DNA of 64,000 nt from contig RPFO01000584.1 in the NCBI GenBank assembly GCA_009746045.1, positions 156,001-220,000 of the forward strand, written 5' to 3'. The notes beneath the pieces are model-generated. The model was given only the letters and a program-made list of their open reading frames with translations. It had not been told where the DNA came from and made no database searches. The translations under genes and the position numbers were made by a program. This DNA comes from Mesostigma viride. Taxonomy: Eukaryota > Streptophyta > Mesostigmatophyceae > Mesostigmatales > Mesostigmataceae. Positions 32,188 to 44,500 of the stretch are shown here, piece after piece. Position 1 is the first letter of the stretch, and every line of letters starts with the position of its first letter.

Positions 32188-33257
32188 ATGACGGCGACCC
32201 CCATGCATGGATGCCGCCGTGCCAGCGCCCCAGCCCCCTGCTCGGCCCCTGCCGTCACCGCCATCGCCACCGGCATCGACAGTCACCTGTCACGGACGCG
32301 AGCTCTGTCATCCGGGCGGCGCCCACTATGCACAAGACCGGTGACGTGCGCAAGGAATTTGTTTTCTACGCATTTTCGACAAAGGCTAGTGACCGGGGGG
32401 GGACACTAGCACTTGCAGCATAAGAGCGGACGAAAGTGTACGTGCACGCGCGCCGGGCCAGGCACAGCTGGGCGCGCAGCACTGACTTGAGCGGACGGCA
32501 GCACAAGTGCGCAGCGTCGAGAGGATCATACGTGTGTTATAGTGGACAGCTGGAGCTGAAGCTGGACTGCTGGACTTCAACAGCGCCGAGGCTATTGACA
32601 GGCCAGGTGTCTTTGTGGTGTAGAATAGCGGGTCAACGTTATGAGGACTGGACAGAAAATGGAAAAGGACAATTTGCGGTGCGGAGCCAGATCGCTGGAA
32701 TGAATGCGAAATCGCTGGCAGCCCTACAAAGGGATTTCTTCTAGAAAGGAACGATTAGACGCAATGTTTGCTGGGCCACTCACACGCACTGAGGTGTGAG
32801 CGTGCAGATTGTCTGAAGGATATTATGCTTCGACCTTGGTGGTCGTGACTCAATGCAGGACATTCCCAGGGACAGAAATGCCGGAGCCTCTAGGAGATGA
32901 GATCGGCAACAGGGTAGCAATTTAGATTTGTCGGGATGCCTTCCTGCTTTTGTTGGCATGTGTGGTAGAAAGCCAGGACGGCAACTGGAATGCGGTTTCT
33001 ATTTGCATGGTTCAGGCAGCAAGATAATTTTGGCATTCCTGGCTGGACTGACAAGTGTGGCGTGTATCATGCGTGTGGCATGACGAATGGTTTGGTTGAT
33101 AGTCGAAGAGGACTCTCACGCAGCGTGTAGTCTCTTCGAGTCTCTCGTTAGTGGCCTTCGTGTTTCTCCCTTTCCTTGGGAGCAAGGCCGGTAGCATGTC
33201 ATGGAGCGCTGCCTAACTGCGGGCTCGTGAGCATGGAGTGCATCGATACTGAGACTA
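32188..33257. other. unassigned stretch
   Basis: About 1.1 kb after the LINE 5' UTR copy, with no frame I can support and no match to the repeats described elsewhere in the window. Confidence 0.4.
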
Positions 33258-33500
33258 TCAACGTGTTGTAATTGTATTAACTTTCTCAATAAATTCCGCA
33301 TGTGCGGTTTCATCATCAGACTGTGCAAAGTGTGTGTTGTGAAAGCATTGTTCTATAGCAGGGGAGGCAAAAGCATCCTCTTGCACCATCATATTGTCGC
33401 AATTAGAGTAGTTGGAGCGTCTAGCTAACGCCCCAGCAAGGATATTCAAACGCGGCACGCGACGGTACACAAGGGGATCAATAAGGTGGTCATCAGGCAC
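33258..33500 (-). CDS. hypothetical 80-residue ORF
   Basis: Minus-strand frame starting MPDDHLIDPLVYRRVPRLNI and ending FIEKVNTITTR. The composition looks like real protein, with acidic and aromatic residues and no repeats. I recognise no family. It may be the last exon of a gene or a piece of a transposon. Confidence 0.22.
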   Translation of the reverse strand: MPDDHLIDPLVYRRVPRLNILAGALARRSNYSNCDNMMVQEDAFASPAIEQCFHNTHFAQSDDETAHAEFIEKVNTITTR

Positions 33501-33845
33501 GAGGGACAGTTCCTTGTCCTCGGCTGAGAGCCCTCATTTCATTACTCGATCATGGGACAGGTCCTCGCCCACCCCACAGGGCATGCAGTTAAGACAGGCA
33601 CGTCAGCTCAGCTCATTTGGGTTTAACCAAATTAAGCTGAGTGGCCAGCCGCCATGGTGGCGCCGGAGATTGTGGCACGCAGACGCGACAGCCCTGCTCC
33701 CCATGCAGCACGTGTGGGTATCCGCCGGGGCAACTTCAGCTCAGGTATGGCTGCCAGGCTTGGCCGTCCCCCTAATTAATTCGTTCGTTTTGCACCTGAG
33801 CCAGAGCCCGCGCTGCGAACCCTCCTCACCTGTCAATGACTCGAC

Positions 33846-33902
33846 GCTCGCGGCCCCGCGGCCCCGCGGCCCCGCGGCCCCGCGGCCCCGCGGCTCCGCG
33901 GT
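33846..33902 (+). repeat. CCCCGCGG tandem repeat
   Basis: Six or so copies of an 8-base GC unit, each containing the palindrome CCGCGG. It precedes the LINE coding region and may belong to its 5' part. Confidence 0.85.
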
Positions 33903-34239
33903 TCTATAGCAGTGGGATCTGCCTAACTCCCCTTCCCGCCCCTTTGCCTTCGCAGCCCTCGGGCTGTCAGAGAGAGAGCAACGGGTCGGCAGTGAGCCAG
34001 GTTCGCACCGCCTCGCGCGGCCGCCTCCGAAACCTCCTCAGACTGCACGCATTTCTTATGGGTGCAGACGCAGACTCATTCTAGCTGGCCACCCGAGCCA
34101 ACCGTCGGCGTCGCCTTGACGCGTTGCATGGCAGGAAGAATCGAAACGGTGATTGAAAGCATAAGTCCTCAACCCCCCCCCCTACCCCACCAGCTCGGCC
34201 GCCCCCACCAGCATCACCACCCTGCTCCATCTCCGCCCC

Positions 34240-37200
34240 CACCCCCGCCTGCACCCCGCTTTTCGGTCGACGCGCGCCATTGGTCATCGCCACCTTCAAT
34301 GCCCGCACGCTCCAGCCTCGACGCTGACCGCAGTCACTGCCTGCGCAGCGACGGTCGACTGTCAGTACCATCGAGTCTCCAATCTTATTGGTTTCTGCAT
34401 CGACAATAATATCGCCATCCTGGGAATCCAAGAACACAGGCGCACTGCATCGGCCCGCGGATCAACTGCCCTTGCTGCTGACGACATCGACGGCTGGCGG
34501 TTTTATTACGGAGGCGGCGACGGCACCGGGAACGGGGGCGTTGGTCTCCTCTGCTCCCCGCTCGCCGTATGACACATGGGCGAACCCCGGCTGGTCAATG
34601 CTCGGCTCCTCGTGGCCACCTTCCATTCGGTGGAGGGTCACTCGACCTGCGCCCTGATGGTGGGCGTCGGTTATGCACCCCATGCACTCCGGCCACCCAG
34701 AACAAGATCGCAAGGACTTCTTTGCTGCGCTGGAGAACCTGGCGAACGGCACCCCTGGTCGCAACTACCTCGCTCTGCTACTGGACGCCAACGCAACGCT
34801 ACCACCGGGTACTGCCAGGCGGATGTCAGCACGCCCCCAACGCCGTACGGTCTCCAATGCCATGCAACACTGAGCTTTTTGCTGATTTGCTTACGACATG
34901 CGATTTGGTCACTGCCAACACCCGCTTTCCTCATATAGTTCAGATGCTTTGGTCACACACGCCTCGCCAACTGGCACTAAACGCTGCATTGACTATGTTG
35001 TAATGCGCATGGCGTCATCAAGGATATGTACTAGCTGCTCGCTCGCACGTGATCCCCCCATGGTGCGCTCCGATCATGCATCGCATCGTCACCGCCCGCA
35101 TCCGCCTGCGATTCCCCTCGCACTTTCGTAAGCACGTGGCACCACCTGATTTGCGCACACTGCAGTTGCTTGAGAAATCTGACGCCGCTCAGACTGGAGG
35201 ACTTCCCTGAAAAACGCACCCACAAGCGCGCGGCAGAGGAGTTCGTCGACGCGCTGGACATCCGGCCAGCCAGCCACGCCCAGCTGCCCGCTGCCGGCCC
35301 GGCATCGGCGCTTCGGCACCTCGCTGGCAAGCTGCCCGCGGCCGGGGCCCTGCTGCCCCCCCGCCGCCCGCCTCGCTTCACCAGCCTGCACCGGCTCCCC
35401 GCCGTCATCCAGGCCCGGCAAGCCCTGCGCGACAACCGCCACCCCGCCCGCTACGCCCGCCTCAAAGCCGAATCACCACTCGGCCATCCGGCAGGTGACC
35501 AAGGAGTAGGAGGATCGACCTCCATGTCCGCGAGTACTTCTGTTCGCCCACCTCGAGGACAAGCACGGCAAGTATGCCTGGACCCGCCTGCGTCCGACGC
35601 CCAACGGCCAGCCGGCGGCGCGCAGCCGGCCGGGCGCCGCGGACGCTCTCTGGCTCACCGCAGCAGCATGCAGCTTGACCAGTGGTATTCCTCCCAGTCC
35701 CGGCTGCTCGGCGCCCCCCCGCCGCCTCCGCCGCTTGCAGCCCTCTGGCGGCCGCGCGCCTGGCAGTGACGCCTGCGGACGTCCCTGCGCCGCCCATGCC
35801 GCCCGCCGCTGATCGAGCAGGACTACATACACATACCCGGCCCTGACGGAACCCCTGGCCGACCTCAACGAGCTACCGCCGTTCACCGAGCTCGAGCTGA
35901 GCACCGCCGCCAAGCAACTCCGCTTCTACGCCGCCGTTGGCCCTGTCAGACCAGCTCCCCGCCCCGGTGATTAAGCTAACGGCGCTCACAGGGTCCCTGC
36001 TTGACGTCTGCAACCGGATCCTGCTTGCCGACGCGCCGCCGATTCCTGAGTGGCAGCACAGCTACCGTATTATGCTGCATGTACAAAAACAAAGGTTAAC
36101 TCCCCTGACGACCCCGCCAACTACTGAGGAGTCTGCATCCAGAGCGCCGCACTCAAGTTGTTCATGCGCATGATCCTCAACCGCCTTCCTTCTGCTCATG
36201 CTGTCGACCGTCACCTGGGGGAAAGTCAAATGGGCTTTCGTCCTGGGCGCAACACCGTCATGGCCATCTTCGTCGCGCGTCGCCTCTTCGAGGAAATCGC
36301 TCTCCTGCAACCTGGTGAGTTTCTCACCATCCTGATCTTCGTCGACTTCATCAAGGCCTTTGATTCTGTCCTCTGGGACGCTCTTTGTGCTGTACTTGCT
36401 CGCGCTTGCGTCCGGGCCACTACCCTGATTACCATCATCCGCACGCTGTATGAGGGGTCGACCACTTCGGTGCGCACTCAACACGGCTTTACCCCGCCAT
36501 GCCCACTGCAGACCGGCGCCCCGGCATGCAGGGTTGTGTCCTGTCGCCGTACCTGTTTATTATTGTAGTGGATTATGTCAGTTATGCGCCAGGCTGTCGT
36601 GCTCGCTTTGCTAGCATTGCAGGCCGTGCCCCTGGGCTAGCGATCACAAACGAGCTTGGGGAAGGGGGGCCGACTAACAAGCAGAATTTACTAGATGACC
36701 TTGTTTATGCCGACGACATCACGCTCATCGAGAAGCCGGACTCTGCCCAACTTTGGCTGGACTGCCTGGCGCTCGAGGCTCGGGCGCGGTTGGTCTAGAA
36801 ATCAGCCCCAAAATGGAGGCCCTGGCCCTCGGCATGGCAGGGACCCCACCCACACTCCGCCTCTTAGACGACACCGAGTTCAACTGCCCTACTTCAGGCC
36901 GCTTCAAGTTGCTCGGCAGTTGGCTTCCCGACTGCGAGGACGACCTGACGACACGGATCGTCATGGCGTGAGCGCAACTCCATGACCACCGCCGCTGCAT
37001 GGTGGAGCAACCCCTTACCCCGCCCTATACCCCGGATCGTCAAGCGTGACCTCTTCAAGGTCGTCATTCTGACGATCCTGACCTACGGCCGGGCGCCGAG
37101 ACCTGGACACTGACACAGGAGCTGGAGCAACGCCCGCGACGGCAACGTCACCAAGATGCTGCGCAAGGCCCTTAGCATCCCCTTTGGTTTGCACATTAGT

Positions 37201-37738
37201 TATGAGGATTTGTACGCTGATTTGCCCTATGTTTCCCATGCACATTATTAGGCACTGTCAGGCGCCTGGGCCTAGCCGGGCACCTGGCCTGCACAGATCA
37301 GGTAGACACATCCGATAGACTAGCTGGCACCAAGCCCGCCCAGCCTGGGCGATATGTCCTCACCTGGTGTGCCCCAGGCCGCGCGCGGCAGGGCCGCCAT
37401 GCACCCGTGGACTTTTCGTGATAGACTCGGCATGGACATGTGCTATACACTAGACGTGACGGGCTCACCCCCGGGCAGCCTCCTGGTTTGTCTGTATTAT
37501 GGAGGCAGATGGTACACAAGGATAGATGGCCAGTACTTAGTGATGAAGGAGACCACCCCCAAGTCTGTGGGGGCTCCGCGTGTGACCACGTATGGCATAA
37601 TCATAGCGATTCGGGCTGCGGTGCCCACAACCCTGTAACTACTAGGACACAGATAGCTTACACCATCCATTCCATCCCATGTTCCCCTGATCCCGCTAAG
37701 GACTTATGCTCACGTGACGCAGCCGGTCACGTGTTTGC
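34240..37738 (+). mobile_element. APE-type LINE with endonuclease and reverse transcriptase
   Basis: The fuller copy of the LINE truncated at 5214. From about 34275 it encodes an apurinic-type endonuclease start (PLVIATFNARTLQPR, then NNIAILGIQEHRR). Reverse transcriptase blocks lie at about 35940-37000: SQMGFRPGRNTV, FVDFIKAFDSVLWD, QGCVLSPYLF, LVYADDITLIEK. The C-terminal region and 3' UTR match 5930-6500. Several frame changes are needed to read through, and an in-frame stop follows at about 36799, so it is dead. Relative to the 5214 copy it carries several four-base insertions (for example CATG at 36998, 37237 and 37398, CCGG at 37723). It ends at the palindrome at 37731-37790. Confidence 0.85.
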
Positions 37739-37790
37739 TCGTAATTAATTAATTAATTAATTAATTAATTAATTAATTACGAGCAAACAC
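37731..37790. repeat. perfect 60-bp palindrome at a LINE-LINE junction
   Basis: GTGTTTGCTCGTAATTAATT continues as repeated AATT and returns as its exact reverse complement, ending AATTACGAGCAAACAC. The centre is between 37760 and 37761. The right arm is the 5' start of the next LINE (GAGCAAACACTCCTCG, also at 50600), and the centre is the TTAA tail type seen at LINE 3' ends. Confidence 0.97.
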
Positions 37791-39225
37791 TCCTCGACGC
37801 AACGCAGCCTGGCGGCTGCGCTAAGCCCTGAAAATACGTCTGCAGCTCCGGCTGCAGCTTCGCCCTCAGGTCCGGCAGGCAGCGGTGACACTAGTCTCGC
37901 ACAGGTGGTCGCCTGGAACCCTCCCGGGCTTCATGCCTGGCCTTCTTCATCACCTGAACCCAAACGCAGCCGAACCTAGCTGGTCTGAGCACGACTTTGA
38001 CGTTGCCGGGTTATTTTCCACCTTCGACGTCCACAGAACCGGCGCTATTTCGACGATCCACCCATCAGGATACTGGAGCTCGTGTTTTATGGGTCGTACG
38101 CCTCCCTTCTTGACCTGTGCCAGCGCCTCCAACGCCATCATTGCCTCTGCGGCCAGTCCAGCTGACGGCCAGTTTTCTCACCGCGGACCTGTCAGACCTG
38201 TCTGGCTGGTCCCGACCGCGCCTTCAGCTCGCCGCCCTCTTTTCAGTTTCCATCCTTCAGCGCTCTGCCGCGTGGACCTCTGGAAACCCTCCCCCTTGAC
38301 CGAATCCACTTTCCTCCTCCACCTCCAAGAACCCCTCTCACAGCACGTGACGCCCCTAGCTGCAGATGTGGCAGCTATAGCTGTGGGCCGCACGCTAGCT
38401 GCTGAGTTCCCCACCATCCCCACCGCCACCGCCACCCCGCCTCGCTTCCACGGCCCCCCCCCCCTCAATCCGGCCTCCACCGACTCCATCACCGCCTGGC
38501 AGCTCCGCTACATCGACCAGCGCCTCCAGGACAACGCCATTGCCATCGGATGCCTGCAAAACACCACAGGCATCACCGCCCAGGCGGTGACTTAGGACAT
38601 TGCCGCCAAGCCAGCTGGCCTGGCTGGTGATGCTCCTCCCATCCCGCCGACCTGGGCGGACATGCTTATAATTAAGCAGCACACCACCTCCACCACCTGA
38701 GCCGCCGTTGCAGCACAGCTTCAGCAGCAGACGCTCGACCTCCGCAAGGAGGCCGAGCTCGCCAAGCGCAGCCTCAACATCATCGTCAAGAACTTCGCCC
38801 TGGTGGAAGGTGAGAATTCCAAGAAGCTTGCACGTGCGTTTGAGAGAGACATCCTTGGTCGCATGGGCCTTACTGGTGAGATTGAGCTGGTTGCCCACCG
38901 TCTTCCCCGCGCGCGGGGTAAGGCAGGGGTGCCCCCGCTAATCTTCTCATCTTTAAGAACCCGGCGGACAAGATTTCTTTTCTCAGACGCCGCAAGCGGC
39001 TCGAGAAGACTCCCTTCACCCTGGACGATGACTTGACCCTCGCGCAGGCAGCCGACCGGCAACGGGAGCTATTCATGGCCGACCTACCTCCAGCTCCGGC
39101 AGACCATGCAAGGCGCGGGGCAGCCGGTGACAGTATGTACTGGAAGGGGGCGGCCATCTACCGGCGTCGGCCATGCACTGGCAAGTCAAGCCCTGGCACG
39201 CGACCCCCGCGACGTACCCGCGGCC
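37781..39225 (+). mobile_element. ORF1-only LINE, plus copy 1
   Basis: Begins inside the ORF1 start region (GAGCAAACACTCC) and runs through a degraded N-terminal half, a coiled-coil section (about 38700-38780; QQQTLDLRKEAELAKRS) and an RNA-binding-like block (NIIVKNFALVEGENSKK). It then reaches the C-terminal domain (KISFLRRRKRLEK, FTLDDDLTLAQ). Stops and four-base insertions (such as TCAT near 39075) show it is dead. It ends head-on against a minus-strand sister at about 39226. No reverse transcriptase follows. Confidence 0.78.
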
Positions 39226-40156
39226 GGGCATATGGCTTTTAATACATTCTGGGCTACTTCCTGCAAGGGTGGGAATGTAAACGACACTTGCTCTAGGTGC
39301 ACCAAGGGCACCTGCACCACCATGAGGTCTCGGAGCCCAGCCGGCAACGAAGGGGGGGCCGGCATGGCCGGGGCCGGAAGATCATCGTCGGGCTATACAA
39401 GAGCTAGGGCATGGCTTCTCAACAGAGAGCGACTCTCTGCATAGGCAGAGCGTGGCTAAATTCTTATTGCAACATCCATGGGGCCGGGTCCCATTATAGG
39501 CGGGGCTTGGCTAAATTCTGAAGGCATCATCCTTGGGGGCCATTGTGGGCGCACATGCGCGTAGACCACATGCTAGACTAACGGCCTGACTAATCTACAC
39601 TAAGTAGTGTCATATATTCCCTAGACTGAGGTGGCAGGAGGTGCCTGCCAGGGCTTGTGGTCAACGTACGTGGATGACCGCCCCCCTCCAGTATACCGGC
39701 TTGATCCCCGGCCCCTGCGCTCTGTTGGAGCTGAAGGTAAGTCGGCCATAGCTCGCGTCGCCGCTGTTGCTGGGCCAGCCTGGGTCAAGTCGTCGTCCAG
39801 CGTGAATTAAGCGAGTCCCCTCGGGAGAGCTTCTTGCGGCCTTTAAGGAACGCCAGCTTGTCCGCCATGTACTTGAGGAGCACGGGTGCCGGGCCAGCCT
39901 TACCCCGCGCGCGGGGGAGGCGGACAGCCGACATCCGCAGCTCACCGGCCAGTGAGTTGCACGGGGGCAAAAATGTCGATCGCGCTTAAATGCCGTGAGA
40001 AGAGTCGTCGAGGTCTGCATGGCGTCCGTGCCGGCTGGTCGAAGTGCTTGACGATGACATTGTGGCTGCGCTGGGTGATGGCGGCCTCGATCCTCACGAC
40101 GAAGGTCGAGGGCTTGTTGCTTGAGCTGTGCCGCGATGGTGGAGGTGCATGGTGGA

Positions 40157-40816
40157 AGTTAGCATATTGGGGCACCAATGTGCTAGATGGATGCAGGTTG
40201 AGGATAGACCTTTCCAACGCCGTGTCAACCGCCTAGAACAGACAAGGGACTAGAAAGATATCAGGTCCCGATCGAAGTACTGCCGACCGGTGGGCGAGGG
40301 CGGTGCACTCTCAGGGCATAGTGGACAGGACACGTGGCAGGCCGTGCCTGCACAGGCTTAGCCTGAACTCTCACGTGACTGGGACACAGTGTACTGAGGG
40401 CTCAACAGTCCTGTGGCTAGTAGAAGCCAGTAGCCAGCCAGCAGGTCTGCAAGGATGTAAGTCCATGCAGGACTGTGGCAGGTCCTGTGCTGTCCTAGAC
40501 ACAGGATAGCCAGAGATTCCTGTATGCTGCCTGCAACGAGGATGCAGGGCAGCGATACGAGGCTCTGGCAATGTAGCGTTGCCCAGCGTTGCTCATGACC
40601 GAGGAACAAGGATGGAACGAGGTTGCATATAGCTCGAGGCTCAACGAGGCAACGAGCGTCTTCACACACGAACCTTGGTCGTCACGACGAGTGGCGAGCC
40701 TATCGAGGGTCGTAGGCCTGGTGTGAGGATAAAGGTTGCTAGCCAGCAGCCTAGGGTCATTCCAGCCGGCAAGGACCAGGAGCTCACAAGCTCTGCTGAC
40801 GAGTTGCTGCGCAAAT
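40157..40816 (+). repeat. left LTR of the copia-like element
   Basis: 660 bases, starting AGTTAGCATATTGGGGCACC and ending TTGCTGCGCAAAT, so it lacks the usual TG...CA ends. Near-identical to 47901-48553. Confidence 0.93.
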
Positions 40817-40841
40817 CGTACTATTGCTTCCAAGCGCTTTC

Positions 40842-41540
40842 ATGTCTGGTTCATCGTCAAGCAGCCACGGTGCTGGTGAGGCGAACGAGCAGAGAGACGC
40901 GCAAGCGTTTTTCCCCTACCGTAACCAAGCAAACGCTCCAACATTCGTGCAAGCGGCCTACGTAGCGAGGCACTTGGCAGAAGAGGGGTGGGTGGCGGTG
41001 AGTGGGGGAGGCAGCAGGCCAGCGGCGGCGGACCCGATTATACAACGGGCTCGCGTCGTGATTTCTCCAGGTGAGACGGGGCGAGTGGCGGTGGAAGAGT
41101 TGGTGCGCATTCGTGACGCGCTAGCTGAAACTGCTAATCGTGTGGAGGTCGCTTATCAGGGCGCCCATATCACGCTAGCCGGTCTCGACCTAGCCAGGGA
41201 GGCGCTTAGCCAGATCGTGGCAACAGCGCTCGGCAGCACCAGACTGTTCAACCACTGGGTGGCGACAGCAGTGCTAGGAGAGGGGGTACCAGACGCCGAC
41301 ATCATCCGGAACGCGCGTGCTCGGGAGGCGGTGAATCCTTGGAGCACGGCGGAGGTATTTGCCCAAACCATTGAGAATCTTGTTGCTGTCCTTTTGCAAG
41401 AGTCGAGAGGGTACGCAGACAGGTTCTTATTACCACGCAGCCTTTCGGAGTGTACTCCAGGCTTGATACACCGAGGCCGGAAACCACCACTGCGTGGGGT
41501 CCGGAGGTGGAGATTGTCACGGGGTCGAGAAGACGCCTGA
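40842..41540 (+). CDS. retroelement ORF0 of the copia-like element
   Basis: Open frame just after the left LTR, starting MSGSSSSSHGAGEANEQRDA; about 232 residues. After a low-complexity start it has long helical segments (VAVEELVRIRDALAETANRV, then LDLAREALSQIVATAL). It holds the same place as ORF0 in the copies at 1683 and 54400. Its role is unknown; a structural or RNA-binding role is an inference. The frame ends well before the CCHC gag region. Confidence 0.55.
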   Translation: MSGSSSSSHGAGEANEQRDAQAFFPYRNQANAPTFVQAAYVARHLAEEGWVAVSGGGSRPAAADPIIQRARVVISPGETGRVAVEELVRIRDALAETANRVEVAYQGAHITLAGLDLAREALSQIVATALGSTRLFNHWVATAVLGEGVPDADIIRNARAREAVNPWSTAEVFAQTIENLVAVLLQESRGYADRFLLPRSLSECTPGLIHRGRKPPLRGVRRWRLSRGREDA

Positions 41541-44500
41541 AGACGTCCATTTTGAGTGGACTGACAAGCCAGAGGGCTCCGTCAAGCGCTCAGCCCAGCA
41601 GATAAACGAGGGCGACGGCACTACCGAGACCTACGAGGAAGGCAGAGAGCTGATCTGCATATCCCTCGTGAGGTGACTCACGAGTACGATCGTTACGGCC
41701 GAGGCGAGCAGAACGAGCTTGTCGGCGGCGGTAAGCGGTGGGTACGCGATCTTGCTTGGCATCGCAACCCAGGTGAGACACAACATCCAGTCGAACGCAA
41801 GGAAGACGGGCGACCTGTGACCTGCGTGCTGGGAGAGTTTAACCCAGACCTCCAGATTGTCGCAGAGGCAGCAGCAGCCACACCGGTTGCTGAGGGTGTT
41901 GAGCAGCGTCCAGACCGTGAGGAGGGGCAGGCGAGTGCAAGCCAGGAGGCGGCCTCGTCTGGAGTAAGTGCGTGAGCCTGAGTGGGTTCCAGCAGCCATA
42001 TCTGCGTGTGTTTCTGTGTATTTATAATGCTTCGTAACACGCGCGGGGCGGCAGCGGGAGCGGGGCGGGAGCGGGGGATGGCGGGGTGAGGCAAGGGCAG
42101 ACACGGGAGGCCCCGCCAACGTCGTGCCAGAGGGACAGGCAATCCCAACGGCAGAGGGCGTCAATGGCAGGAGGGCATCCAACCGGAAGAGGAAAGAGGT
42201 GGCACAAGGGGAGGAGCGTGCAGGGTGGCCAACCGACGGCGTGGTGCTGACGGGGGAGGGCCAGAATGATGCTGAACGTCAAGCACCTGGTAAGAGACCA
42301 TGTGTGCCTGGTCTGGTGTTCCTGCAGCTATGTTCCTGCGCCATTAGCACCTGTAGGAGCTGCTGTCATTGGCAGTGACCCTCGTGCTTTGCCTGGGACT
42401 AGACCTCATATGAGTGCTGTGGCTGTGATGAATGGCCAGAAGCCTCTCAAGCCTCCTGTGGGACAGGAAGAGCTAGACAAGTGGTTGGAGGATATGGAGC
42501 TAGTTTCATGCTCTGTAGATCCCACTGTCAACCTTGTGCAGGTATTCCACACATCCACGACTAATAGGGATTCAGTGAGCGTGTGAGGGACAAGGCTAGG
42601 CAAGCTGTCAAGGACAAGCTGACTTGGTCTCAGTTCCTAGAGGGCCTACGTCAGGAGTTCTCTGATAAGGTACTCAACCTCACTAATCACTATAAGCTCA
42701 GCTATGATACCTTTGAGATCAAGGGCACAATAGCTGAGGAGCTGCAGCGGCTCACACGCATCAGGGAGAAGGGGGCCAAGCATGGCTTCAATCTGACTGA
42801 TAGAGCAGTGGCAGATTACTTCCTGGATCGCATGGGGCTGAGTGTGGATGGGAGAAATGCAGCTAGGATGTTTGCTGATCAGACAGATGGGACGTGGCCA
42901 GCCTTGCAAAAGGTTATTTTCAATATCCGTCCATCTGACAATGCTGCTTGCAAGGCAATCCAGGTGACTGGTGCCCCTTCAGCCTCCGCTCATCAGGTCC
43001 ATGGTGACGCCCCTGGGCAGGGTGCTCAGGGAGAAACCAGACCTAGTAGGCGTCAGAGGGCTAACAGGCGCAGGCAGAATGGTAACCAGGGTGGCAAGGG
43101 CCAGCAGCAGGGATCCAAAGGCAAGGGTCAGCAGCAGGCTGGTGGTCACCAGGGTGGTCAGCAGAACAAGGGTGGCCAAGGGCAAGGCAAGAGCCAGGGC
43201 CAGGGCACCCAGGCCAGTCAGAGCAGCCAGAACCAGGGTGGCCTGAAGAAGGCTGCTGCTGGGAAGGATGACAAGTGCTTTGGATGTGGCAGGACGGGTC
43301 ATTGGCGACGTGACTGCCCAGACCAGGCCAAGTCTGCTGGAGCAGGCTCTGGCCAGGTGGGTAAGCCATGACTTGAGATGTTGTCCCCTGTAAATAGTCA
43401 ATCACCCCTAGTGGGACGAACAGTTGTACATAGTAATGGGGGTGTCCCTCTTGTGCAGCAGCAAGGGGTTGGGAATGATGAGGTGCTTCCACTCAATGAT
43501 TGCAATAACGCTGCTGCAGCAGTGGAATTCCCTGTGCCTGTGGCAGGTGCAGGGTCTCCAGTTGTTGGGGTTGACTCTGGGAGTCAAGCCGCCAGACTGG
43601 AAGGACCTGCAGCTTCTGTGGGAACCGGGGCTGGCTCTGGGAGCCGAGCTACCTTGGAGGAGGTCCCTGGAGCAAGAGAACAGCAGGTGGGTCGTGCTAT
43701 CCCAAGCACACAGTCTTTGTCACGTTCCTCTCTGTGCAGCCAGGCTGACAGGGGGTTGAGCTATGCTCAGGCTGGAAACACTCTACACCATATCTTTGGC
43801 CACTCTAAGCAGGCAGAGATGTTTGCTTGGAAGATTGGCAAGGAGCCTTTGCTAGAGGCCTGCAGTGCAGCTGCTCAGAATTGTGTCTGTCAGGAGAATG
43901 CTGTTCGCCTCCCACAGTCCCATGCCAGAGAACCTGCTAGAGAGCGGGGGGATATCCAGGTGGACATCCAACACATCAGGGGCATGTATCTGTTGGTGGG
44001 GGTGGATAGGTTTAGCAGATATAGGTTGCTGACCATTCTTCCTGGAATGCAGGAGCATCAGCTGTTGATGGGTCTCCAGTCTTTGTTGCCAGGCTTTGGG
44101 GTGTACACCAAGGTGCAAGCTGACTTGCAGTTTGACTGCTTGATCAAGCTGGCTGACCAGCTTCCTTGTAAGTTGGTAGTGGTCCCTAGGGAATGCCATG
44201 GGCAGCAGGGAGCTGTAGAGAGATCTATACGTGAAGTAAAAACAGTGGTGCTAGCAGCTAGGAGTGTGCCTGTTGTGGCATCAGCTCTAGAGAAAGCAGC
44301 TTGGTGTAAGGGGATTGAGGAGCAGCTTAACCACAGGGTAACCTATTACTATGATGGTGTGGCAGTCTCTCCCCTGGCATTGCAGTTTGGTATGCTATCA
44401 CAGGACGTGGTGGCAGCCTGCCTGAAGAAGGCAGACAGGGTGTTTTCCAGATTGAGGCGTAAGGACAAGGGTTGGAAAATGCTGAGGCCCCAGGTGGGAC

